DNA of 9,996 nt from Chloroflexota bacterium (GTDB lineage: Bacteria > Chloroflexota > Ktedonobacteria > Ktedonobacterales > Ktedonobacteraceae): the NCBI GenBank assembly GCA_005881995.1, contig VBHV01000243.1, forward strand, positions 1 to 9,996. The letters run 5' to 3'. Both the position numbers and the translations under genes were made by a program. Positions 1 through 5,758 of the stretch are shown piece after piece; positions within the stretch are counted from its first letter, which is position 1, and the number at the start of each line of letters is the position of its first letter. Below the pieces are notes generated by a model. It searched no databases and was not told where the DNA came from. It worked only from the letters and a program-made list of their open reading frames with translations.

Positions 1-95
1 TGTAAAATAGATTGCCGTACTGCTTGAGTTTGAGAAAAATATGTTCGCTAGCATTTTAACACGAACTCCCGCTACCAGTCGAGGGGCTATGTGGA

Positions 96-156
96 GCAGG
101 AAAAAGGTCTTCTGCGGGGGATGCATATCTTGGGGGGATACGCTACTTTTTCCTGC
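96..156. repeat. 10-bp perfect inverted repeat with 41-nt spacer
   Basis: GCAGGAAAAA at 96-105 is the exact reverse complement of TTTTTCCTGC at 147-156. The 41-nt spacer contains two GGGGGAT-like runs. As RNA this would close a stem-loop. It does not look like a compact intrinsic terminator because the loop is long. The role is unknown. Confidence 0.4.
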
Positions 157-223
157 ATAAAGATTTGACGCTGCCAGGGCTAGAATAGTTCCCTATGGCA
201 TGACGTAGTTGGCTTGTAAACGA

Positions 224-232
224 TGGTACAAT
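224..232 (+). promoter_or_regulatory. Candidate extended -10 promoter upstream of yraN remnant
   Basis: TGGTACAAT fits the extended -10 pattern TGnTAnAAT, with the hexamer TACAAT at 227-232. No good -35 hexamer sits 16-18 bases upstream. The other two candidate plus-strand promoters here (741-749 and 9770-9778) also use TGnTATAAT. Transcription would begin near 239, about 110 bases before the candidate GTG starts at 348 and 355. Confidence 0.3.
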
Positions 233-354
233 AGATTTGCTGAGGATAACCATCCGCAAGGGAATCTCGTCGTCAATCGCTGGCTTGCGCGTCGCGTGGA
301 TTACAACTCGACAGGCCGGGCAACGTATAGCATAATAGGAGAAGGTAGTGGCTC

Positions 355-734
355 GTGGAGAAAGAGACAACCGTCGCTAAGGCGGGCAAAGCAACGCCCA
401 AAAATACGGCACGTCAGAAGCTCGGCAGTATAGGTGTCGTATCCTGGAGTACAACTTTCGTTGCCGGCATGGAGAAATCGATCTGATAGCTGAGGATGAG
501 CACGACCTGGTCTTTGTAGAGGTGAAAACGCGCCGGGGCACTGCCTTTGGGCTCCCCGAAGAGGCGGTAACTCTCTCCAAACGCCGCAAGCTGGTGGAAG
601 TGGCCTCCTACTACCTTGATCTACACGCTCAATCAGATCGCGCATGGCGGATTGATGTCGTGGCTGTGCAGTTCGGCGTCCGTGGCGCTTTCGAAGAAAT
701 ACGAGTCTATCAGCACGCTGTGAGCGCTGAATAG
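355..734 (+). pseudogene. yraN (UPF0102) endonuclease-like gene, frame-disrupted
   Basis: The C-terminal part, read in the frame ending at TAG 732-734, is a clear YraN/UPF0102 protein. It carries RILEYNFRCRHGEIDLIA (441-491), then LVFVEVKTRRGTAFG with the conserved E and ExK residues, then KRRKLVEVASYYL and RIDVVAV. This is a restriction-endonuclease-like fold of unproven role. Going upstream in that frame there is a stop at 378-380 and no ATG, GTG or TTG start. The expected YraN N-terminus appears in another frame instead: from GTG 355 it reads through NTARQKLGSIG (403-435), then goes out of register and stops at 484-486. Joining the two frames loses roughly 13-15 residues that normally lie between the LG..GE motif and GY.IL. 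The best reading is a small out-of-frame deletion near 432-437. An internal GTG at 522 would begin after the catalytic glutamates, so no active product is likely. An AGGAG at 338-342 precedes the start. An assembly error is possible but less likely, because a block is missing as well as a shift. Confidence 0.72.
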
Positions 735-740
735 CAAGAA

Positions 741-749
741 TGATATAAT
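741..749 (+). promoter_or_regulatory. Extended -10 promoter for the zinc-ribbon gene
   Basis: TGATATAAT at 741-749 is a perfect extended -10 element (TGnTATAAT), 58 bases before the ATG at 807. There is no strong -35 at the expected distance, which is tolerable for extended -10 promoters. It lies 6 bases past the yraN stop, so the zinc-ribbon gene probably has its own promoter. Confidence 0.45.
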
Positions 750-771
750 TACCACAACAATATATATACGA

Positions 772-793
772 ACACATAGGAAACACATAGGAA
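772..793 (+). repeat. 11-bp perfect tandem repeat in 5' leader
   Basis: ACACATAGGAA occurs twice without a gap (772-782 and 783-793), just before the start codon at 807. Each copy carries an AGGAA. The nearest purine-rich ribosome-binding segment to the start is GGCAGGCAGG at 795-804, itself a short repeat. This may be slippage-prone DNA or may simply reflect a duplicated leader. Confidence 0.5.
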
Positions 794-806
794 AGGCAGG
801 CAGGAT

Positions 807-1340
807 ATGTCAGATTTTGTAGAATCCGCAAAGAATATGGTCAACGCCGCCGTCAGTCGCACAAGCTGGCAGGCCCAGAAACAACTGCGTATGCGCGGTA
901 AACAGGGTGAGATCGATCAATTGTTGGAGCAGCGCCAGCAGTTGCTCGATGAACTGGCGCAAGTTGCTATGAATCTCTATCAGCAGGGAAAGCTCACTGA
1001 TGCCCAGCTCTCGCGTTTATGCGCCAGTATCCAGGAGCTCGATCACGATGTGCAGAATCGAGAGGTCCAGTTACAGGAAATCAAGAGCGAAACCTACAAC
1101 GCGGGTCAGTTCGCGCCCTCTCCAACCTCCAATTACACACCGCCTCCTGTCTCGCCAACACCGCCGCCAAATCCATCATATACGCCGCCAACATCACAGC
1201 CCGGAACGCGCCAGGGGCGTCAGGGAAATCAGGGCCAGGCATCCAAAGCCGGTCCACAATTACAGACGTGTCCCAACTGTGGCAACCCCGTGCGCCCCAA
1301 TGCGCTCTATTGTCGCAATTGCGGCGCGAAAGTACGCTGA
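807..1340 (+). CDS. Coiled-coil protein with C-terminal zinc ribbon
   Basis: This is a 177-residue hypothetical protein with three visible parts. Residues about 20-93 are rich in Q, E, L and R with heptad-like spacing, and probably form a coiled coil or helical hairpin. Residues about 98-150 are a low-complexity linker rich in P, S, T, G and Q. Residues 155-172 are a zinc ribbon, CPNC-x10-CRNC, ending GAKVR at the C-terminus. Paired CxxC motifs of this kind bind one Zn(II). There is no signal peptide or membrane segment, so it is probably cytoplasmic. ATG at 807 is favoured by the upstream purine-rich GGCAGGCAGG and the -10 at 744-749. Zinc-ribbon proteins with this layout are common in Chloroflexota and Firmicutes, and their function is usually unknown. 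I cannot assign a partner or reaction. The broken yraN upstream gives no functional hint. Confidence 0.85.
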   Translation: MSDFVESAKNMVNAAVSRTSWQAQKQLRMRGKQGEIDQLLEQRQQLLDELAQVAMNLYQQGKLTDAQLSRLCASIQELDHDVQNREVQLQEIKSETYNAGQFAPSPTSNYTPPPVSPTPPPNPSYTPPTSQPGTRQGRQGNQGQASKAGPQLQTCPNCGNPVRPNALYCRNCGAKVR

Positions 1341-1410
1341 TGCTACAGGGCCGACCCGCACGGTTGCCCAATAGGCGTCAAGTTGGGGTCAGGGTAATCA
1401 TTGGGTTGTC

Positions 1411-1532
1411 GTAGGGACAAGGGGCCGCAGAGTGGAAGGGAGGGGGCCTTGTGCTTGTCCTCGTCCTGGGCTCCCCCATTGAGGACAGGCACCAGGCCCC
1501 CTGCCCTCATCCACACTTCCCCCTGCCCCTAC
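1411..1532. mobile_element. MITE-like palindromic element, copy 1 (122 bp)
   Basis: Two 52-bp arms (1411-1462 and 1481-1532) pair with each other as ungapped, imperfect inverted repeats around an 18-bp centre. The outer end of the left arm reads GTAGGGACAAGGGG and that of the right arm GTAGGGGCAGGGGG (reverse complement). There is no open reading frame of its own. The same arm sequence recurs at 4474-4679, which shows it is a dispersed family. No target-site duplication is evident. It begins 70 bases after the zinc-ribbon stop and would form a very long RNA hairpin, so it may also reduce read-through. Confidence 0.75.
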
Positions 1533-1664
1533 ACCTGGGAAAAACCCTAGCTGTGTAAACCCTGGCGGTCGCCCCGGCCATCTGTCACAGACCCTGCCGT
1601 TGTCAGTCTCACCCAGGCAGGTCAGCAGCCAGCATTTTCCCCACCGGCTATACTCTTGATAGAG

Positions 1665-2135
1665 GTGCGCCGTTTCGGTGCACGTAAGATTGCTCCACAG
1701 GAGCGGAAGGTTGAGAGCGAAATGACCTCCCAGGACATCCATCCTACCTGACGTCGAAAGACAAAGGGGAAAGTAGCATGGTGGAAAAGCGGCTAAACAC
1801 GAAGGTATGTAGTGTGAAGTGCCGCAAGTCCTGTACCTACGGTGAAGCCTGGATTGGTTGAACCCTAGTTTCCAACGGCAAAAGAGAGTGCCCGTCGCAG
1901 CATACCTGAAGCGACGATACCTTGACCACACGTTGGACGCTGCAACGTGAACGATAGCTAGTCTGGCTCTATGGCTAGCAAACGCTCTCCGAGGTAAGTA
2001 TCCAGAAACGACTGGGGAAAGGAAACGAACGGGGCTACCTACGGGTACTGAACGTCTTACGTGCGCAAAGGCGGGATCACCTACGGGACGCGAGTCCTAT
2101 GGCGACGGAACCCTCATAGTAGAGCGTGTTGAAGA
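1665..2135 (+). ncRNA. Group II intron domains I-III (5' ribozyme part)
   Basis: This is a non-coding, purine-rich stretch with many GNRA- and GAAA-type segments and short complementary runs, as expected for domains I-III. It spans from the GTGCG start to the TCATAGTAGAGCGTG segment near 2115-2130. It includes the EBS1-bearing hairpin at 1957-1979. The loop and purine segments around 1985-2045 are typical of domain I of chloroplast-like (CL) class bacterial introns. The exact domain borders cannot be set by eye. No large internal deletion is obvious. Confidence 0.65.
1957..1979 (+). other. EBS1 hairpin pairing with IBS1 at 1659-1664
   Basis: GCTAG (1957-1961) and CTAGC (1975-1979) form a perfect 5-bp stem around a 13-nt loop. 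The loop contains CTCTAT (1967-1972), the exact reverse complement of ATAGAG, the last six bases before the proposed intron start. This is the arrangement expected of exon-binding site 1. It fixes the 5' splice site and shows the insertion still matches its target. I did not find a convincing EBS2-IBS2 match. Confidence 0.7.
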
Positions 2136-2187
2136 GCATCAACACAAACGAAGGAGCAGTCTCCGAAAGAAGACGAGAGCTTGCCAG

Positions 2188-4044
2188 TTGATAGAGGCAA
2201 GCAGGGTAGGTATCACTGAGAGATCAGATAGCCAGGTACGCGAGATGCGGGAAGCCAACACTATCCTAGAACTCATCCGAGAACGAGGCAAAAAGGGATT
2301 GCCGCTCGAACGAGTCTACAGACTGTTGTTCAACAGAGACTTGTACCTGAGAGCCTACGGGAAGATTTACGGGAACACAGGCGCCATGACGCCTGGCGTA
2401 ACCGATGAGACCCCCGACGGCATGTCGCTGAAAAAGATGGATGCCATCATTGAAGCCCTGCGATATGAACGCTATCAATGGCTTCCAGCACGACGGACGT
2501 ATATTCCCAAGAAAAACGGGCAGAAGCGACCGCTTGGCATGCCGATATGTCTTTCATACTGCCTCTCTTTCCAGGCGATGTTCGGGATTCCGATGGTCGC
2601 CAACTGGGTGGACCAGAAGTCCCAGCCCACCCTCTGTGTTCTACTCTACCACGTTCTGCCGCGGCTTTCCACTCCGGCGACGTTTCCAGTGCCGCTGCGT
2701 CGGCTTGCGCAGTGATGCTCACGATCTTGGAGCCCAGTGAAGAGAGAACTCGTTGGCGCAGGATACATGGAAGACTGGACGTTTAACCAAACACTGAGCG
2801 GGGTACCGCAAGGTGGCATCGTCAGCCCCATCCTTTCAAACATCCTGCTCAACAAATTGGATACGTTTGTGGAAACCGAGCTTATTCCACGATACACTAA
2901 AGGGGTCAAGAGAAGAGCTAACCTTGAGTACGCAAGACTCTTGGCAAACTCACATCATCACAGGAAACAGGGGGATACGGAGAAGGCAGAACAACTGAGA
3001 AGAAAAGCTCAGGCTATGCCCTCAAAGGACGTGAATGACCCTGATTATCGACGCCTTAAGTACGTCCGATATGCTGATGACTTCCTCCTGGGTTTCAATG
3101 GCCCAAGATCAGAAGCAGAAGAGATCAAGCAAGAACTCAGCACATTCCTCCGAGAGGAACTCAAGTTGCACCTCTCAGAGGAAAAGACGCTCATCACACA
3201 CGCGAGAAGCGAGGCTGCAAGATTTCTGGGATACGAAATCACGACGCTACACGAAGACCGAAAACGGTCGATGACCAGAACCGGAACAGACCGCAGAAGT
3301 GCTAACGGTAGAATAGGACTGCGAGTCCCAAGAGAGGTACTGGCAACGAAGTGCAAAAGCTACCAACAAGCGGGAAAACCAATCCATCGAACCGAACTGC
3401 TAGGTGCAAGTGACTATACCATCACTCTCACCTATCAACTCGAATACAGAGGGATGGCTAATTATTATCGCCTTGCCTATAACATGACCAGTCTCACTCA
3501 ACTGAAATGGGTCATGCAACAATCTCTCCTCAAGACGCTGGCGCACAAACATAAGACGACAACATCGAGAATAGCGAGAAAATATCAGGCAGAGCTAAGG
3601 GTGAACAACACGAAGTACAAGGTATTTCAAGTTGTGATACCACGACAAGATAAGAACCCGCTGCTAGCCACCTGGGGTGGCATACCACTCCATTGGAATA
3701 TTGAGGCAACCCTACAAGACAAGCCGTCCAAGCTGCATGGAGAACGAACCGAACTCATCCAACGGCTGCTGGCAGAGGTCTGTGAACTCTGCGGAAGTTC
3801 GCAAGATGTAGAAGTCCATCATGTACGAGCCATGAAAGACCTCCATCAATACCCAGGAAGGCCCAAGCCCGAATGGAAGAAGAGGATGATAGGCCTCAAG
3901 CGAAAGACGATGCCTCTTTGCCGAATATGTCACCAGGACATCCACGCAGGACGCCCCATGAGACGACCCACTATTGAGTTCACGGAGATCAAAGCCATCC
4001 GCAAGGCGGCAATGATCGCGATACTAGAGAGCCGTGTGCATTGA
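2188..4044 (+). pseudogene. Group II intron reverse transcriptase/maturase, disrupted
   Basis: This is the intron-encoded protein, read in one frame but broken in the middle. The N-terminal piece (TTG 2188 or ATG 2245 to TGA 2713-2715) has RT0/RT1: LYLRAYGKIYGNTGAMTPG, then YIPKKNGQKRPLGMP ending at 2544. From there to 2736 the sequence is not RT-like and contains the stop. RT homology resumes at 2737 with KRELVGAGYMEDW, then SGVPQGG (RT4), and the catalytic YADD at 3070-3081 (RT5). A thumb/domain X follows. A C-terminal HNH endonuclease has CELC at 3781-3792, VHH at 3814-3822, and CRICH...IH at 3919-3945. Missing are RT2 and RT3, about 95 residues that include the first catalytic aspartate and the GFR motif. 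Polymerase activity should therefore be lost. The piece from GTG 2737 (435 residues) could in principle give a domain X/HNH protein, but I see no good ribosome-binding site for it. The stop TGA 4042-4044 falls inside domain V. Confidence 0.88.
2545..2736. other. Foreign 192-bp segment replacing RT2-RT3
   Basis: Between PKKNGQKRPLGMP and KRELVGAGYMEDW, an intact relative would have about 285 bp of RT2-RT3 coding sequence. Here there are 192 bp with no RT motif in any plus-strand frame. The length is a multiple of three, so both RT halves stay in the same frame, interrupted by one TGA at 2713-2715. The base composition is more GC-rich and C-rich than the A-rich intron ORF around it. On the minus strand, positions about 2637-2548 read as a plausible peptide with GWDFWSTQLATIGIPNIAW, flanked by a stop at its N-terminal side. 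I do not recognise that peptide. Confidence 0.6.
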
Positions 4045-4062
4045 AAGGTGCATGCACGGTTC
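4029..4062 (+). ncRNA. Group II intron domain V
   Basis: This is a 34-nt hairpin starting GAGCCGTGTGCATT, with a GAAA tetraloop at 4043-4046, then GGTGCATG and CACGGTTC. It has the lower 9-bp stem with the AGC catalytic triad (4030-4032), a two-nucleotide bulge (A, U at 4052-4053) and an upper 5-bp stem. Every hallmark of the catalytic core is present and pairing is intact. The maturase stop UGA (4042-4044) lies at the closing pair and first two loop bases, so the coding region and the catalytic RNA overlap by 16 nt. Confidence 0.93.
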
Positions 4063-4102
4063 GGGGAGGGGAGGTCGGAAAAGGACTGTGCCGAGATACC
4101 AC
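4063..4102 (+). ncRNA. Group II intron domain VI and 3' splice site (candidate)
   Basis: GGT (4073-4075) can pair with ACC (4098-4100) and CGG (4076-4078) with CCG (4091-4093). This leaves an A-containing bulge at 4094-4097 and a terminal loop rich in A and G. A4096 would be seven nucleotides from an intron end at C4102, a suitable branch-point position. The end ...ACCAC fits the terminal AY rule. The fold was made by eye, so the 3' end could shift slightly. Confidence 0.55.
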
Positions 4103-4238
4103 TTGCACGTGGCAAGCAGGTCAAAGCAAGAAACTAGGAAGCTGCATTTCTAGTCTACCATAGTACCTCGTCGGCCCCCTACTCCACGCTGCGCGTCCTC
4201 TGCCCATCCACTCTTCACTACCAGAAAGGAAGCTCTCC

Positions 4239-4451
4239 ATGACCAGCCACACGCACCCTGACCCGTTTCCAACGCTCCCACCTCCTCACGCTTGCATGGT
4301 AAAGCTCAACCATTCAAAAATAATACCGAGCATTTTGCGCGGTATTTGCACACTATCTCAACTTTATCAATGTAGGCTTTCAGTGTATTGCATAACAGCC
4401 CGCGCAAAATGGGCGGGAGTTGCACACAATTTCGACCCCCTTGCTGCCTAA
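4239..4451 (+). CDS. Doubtful small ORF, perhaps head of a truncated gene
   Basis: ATG 4239 has a good ribosome-binding site (AAAGGA 4225-4230, 8-base spacing) and begins MTSHTHPDPFPTLPPPHAC. The rest of the 70 codons runs straight through the two hairpin modules at 4322-4436, and the peptide shows no domain. It is most likely either chance or the first 20-25 codons of a gene whose body has been lost to insertion. I do not recognise it. Confidence 0.18.
   Translation: MTSHTHPDPFPTLPPPHACMVKLNHSKIIPSILRGICTLSQLYQCRLSVYCITARAKWAGVAHNFDPLAA
4322..4436 (+). repeat. Two hairpin modules each followed by TTGCACAC motif
   Basis: Module A: AATACCG (4322-4328) pairs with CGGTATT (4340-4346) around an 11-nt loop and runs into TTGCACACTATCTCAAC (4346-4362). 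Module B: CCCGC (4399-4403) pairs with GCGGG (4413-4417), extended by AAC/GTT, and runs into TTGCACACAATTTCGAC (4420-4436). The 17-base motifs match at 14 positions and lie 74 bases apart. The stems differ in sequence but sit in the same place. The loops carry the same core in opposite orientation: CATTTTGCGCGG at 4331-4342 is the exact reverse complement of CCGCGCAAAATG at 4400-4411. The role is unknown. The modules could be remnants of an insertion-sequence end or a structured regulatory repeat. Confidence 0.6.
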
Positions 4452-4473
4452 CACGGGTAGGTGTTGTTCGCGT

Positions 4474-4679
4474 GTAGCGACAGGGGGAAGTGTGGATGAG
4501 GGCAGGGGGCCTGGTGCCCAATACATCTCACGTATGCCTGATACGCTCATCAGTATCGTCTCCGGAAGAGGGCGATTTGACCTCAAAAAACTCGAACAAT
4601 TGTTGTGTTTAAAGAGTTTACGTGAGATGTATTGAGCACAAGGCCCCTACCCCTACCCTCCACTTCCCCTTGTCCCTAC
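4474..4679. mobile_element. MITE-like element, copy 2 (206 bp, 61-bp inverted repeats)
   Basis: The left arm 4474-4534 and right arm 4619-4679 are ungapped inverted repeats matching at 49 of 61 positions, with outer ends GTAGCGACAGGGGGAAGTG and GTAGGGACAAGGGGAAGTG (reverse complement). The innermost 16 bases (CAATACATCTCACGTA) are identical in both arms. The 84-bp centre has no coding capacity and includes a GATAC/GTATC inverted pair (4540-4557). A 38-bp run of the left arm (4481-4518) is identical, in opposite orientation, to 1488-1525 in copy 1. No obvious target duplication. It begins 40 bases beyond the permease stop and could end that transcript as a long hairpin. Confidence 0.75.
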
Positions 4680-4719
4680 GCCAGGTCAAGCAATACTTCC
4701 TATCGTACCTATGGCGCCT

Positions 4720-5736
4720 CTACGCAGCCCTGCGCATGAAATTGAAGGTGCGCCCTTGCAGATTATCGAAGTATACCGCCAGGATGATCAGTAAGCCGAT
4801 GGCGATTTGCAGGTAGAACGGGTCGACGCCGAGCAGGTTGCCTCCGTTAGCAAGTATCGCCATGATCAGGGCGCCCAGAACGGCCCCGATGGTACGGCCC
4901 TTTGCCCCGGACAGGCTGGCGCCGCCGATGACCGCGCCCGCAATGGCCTGTAACTCGTATCCGGTTCCTGCTGTGGGAATGCCCGCGCCCAGCCGTGAAG
5001 TGGTTAAGACCCCGGCGAAACCTGCGAGCAAGCCGCTGATGCTATACACCGCCAGGAGCACCAGGTTCACCGGGACTCCTGAAAGACGCGCCGATTCCGA
5101 ATTGGAGCCGACAGCGTAGACGTAGCGACCGAAGACTGTTCGCCCGAGCACAAAAGATGCCACAATGGCCACCAGGATAAGGAGCCAGAACAGGCTCGGC
5201 AGACCAAGAATGTATCCATTGGCAATGGCATTGAAGGCATCGGGCAGCGGCGCGATGGTCTTGGCACCCGTCAGTAGGAGGACCACGCCGCGTGCGACCC
5301 CGAGCATACCCAGTGTGGCGATGAATGGAGGCAGCTTGAGTTGTGACACGAGCAGCCCGTTGATCAGGCCAACGCCCAACCCGACGCCCAACCCGGCCAG
5401 GATAGTGATTGGAATAGGAACACCGCCCGCCAGAAGCAGCGCCGTTACCCCTCCGCTCAAGCCTAGAACCGAACCAACCGACAGGTCGATCCCACCGGTC
5501 AAAATCACGAATAACTGCCCGACCGAGAGGATCGCGAACACTGCCACTTGCCGGATGAGATTGTCGAGATTGGTGAGGGTCAGGAAGTCGTTGGTTGTCA
5601 GGATCAGCACTGCGAAAAAGATCAGCAGGACCAGAATGCCGCCGCTTTCACGCCCCAGACTGACAGGCGTGCGCCGTTCCTCCGCTGCCTGCGGTACGGA
5701 CGCGGGCTCTTGTGAGGTACTAGAAGTAGTTGCCAT
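4720..5736 (-). CDS. Sugar ABC transporter permease (RbsC/CUT2 family)
   Basis: This is an integral membrane permease of a CUT2-type monosaccharide importer. Its 338 residues are the usual RbsC size. After a polar N-terminal tail (about residues 1-32), hydrophobic segments run through the whole protein. Two family signatures are present: GGIDLSVGS at residues 81-89 and GGASLSGAKG at 271-280, the latter being the cytoplasmic loop expected to contact the ATPase. It starts at ATG 5736 with AGGAG (5744-5748) seven bases upstream. It lies 22 bases downstream of the ATPase gene, so the two are surely co-transcribed. It is the last gene of the operon. It probably works as a homodimer with one two-domain ATPase and the binding protein. 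The substrate cannot be read from the sequence: ribose, fructose, xylose and similar monosaccharides are all possible for this family. Confidence 0.93.
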   Translation of the reverse strand: MATTSSTSQEPASVPQAAEERRTPVSLGRESGGILVLLIFFAVLILTTNDFLTLTNLDNLIRQVAVFAILSVGQLFVILTGGIDLSVGSVLGLSGGVTALLLAGGVPIPITILAGLGVGLGVGLINGLLVSQLKLPPFIATLGMLGVARGVVLLLTGAKTIAPLPDAFNAIANGYILGLPSLFWLLILVAIVASFVLGRTVFGRYVYAVGSNSESARLSGVPVNLVLLAVYSISGLLAGFAGVLTTSRLGAGIPTAGTGYELQAIAGAVIGGASLSGAKGRTIGAVLGALIMAILANGGNLLGVDPFYLQIAIGLLIILAVYFDNLQGRTFNFMRRAA

Positions 5737-5758
5737 GAGAAATCTCCTCTCTCTTCAG

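Larger units (their letters stand above)
1..347. other. Non-coding left flank, no gene recognised
   Basis: All three plus-strand frames meet a stop within the first 27 bases, so no gene enters from the left on this strand. Minus-strand open stretches here have no recognisable domain and overlap the start of the yraN remnant, so I treat them as chance. The stretch holds a 10-bp inverted repeat (listed separately) and a candidate promoter near 224-232, which would serve the yraN remnant. Otherwise I see nothing in it. Confidence 0.5.
1665..4102 (+). mobile_element. Group IIB intron, ribozyme intact-looking, ORF broken
   Basis: This is a retroelement that self-splices at the RNA level and normally retrohomes with its own reverse transcriptase/maturase. 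The 5' end GTGCGCC at 1665 matches the group II start consensus. It is supported independently by IBS1 ATAGAG (1659-1664) pairing perfectly with CTCTAT (1967-1972) in a hairpin loop of domain I. Near the end of the 5' RNA part, GGCGACGGAACCC and TCATAGTAG (about 2101-2120) resemble the conserved domain III region. Domain V is a clear 34-mer at 4029-4062. A domain VI candidate follows, and the intron probably ends AC at 4102, with the 3' exon starting TTGCAC. Total length would be about 2438 nt, normal for an ORF-bearing intron. It sits in non-coding DNA, so it interrupts no recognised gene. The 3' end is less certain than the 5' end by a few bases. Confidence 0.85.

Noticed and set aside
52..54. 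Minus-strand ATG near the left edge (18 codons to the edge) as a gene start
   Set aside because: Too short to judge, the ribosome-binding site is weak and badly spaced, and no motif is visible.
301..831. Minus-strand ORF of 176 codons over the yraN remnant
   Set aside because: It lies antisense to strong YraN motifs and its translation is cysteine- and arginine-rich without a domain. I judge it a shadow.
1398..1931. Minus-strand ORF of 177 codons
   Set aside because: It crosses the palindromic element, the exon flank and the 5' part of the intron ribozyme. The peptide has no domain and follows GC-rich repeats.
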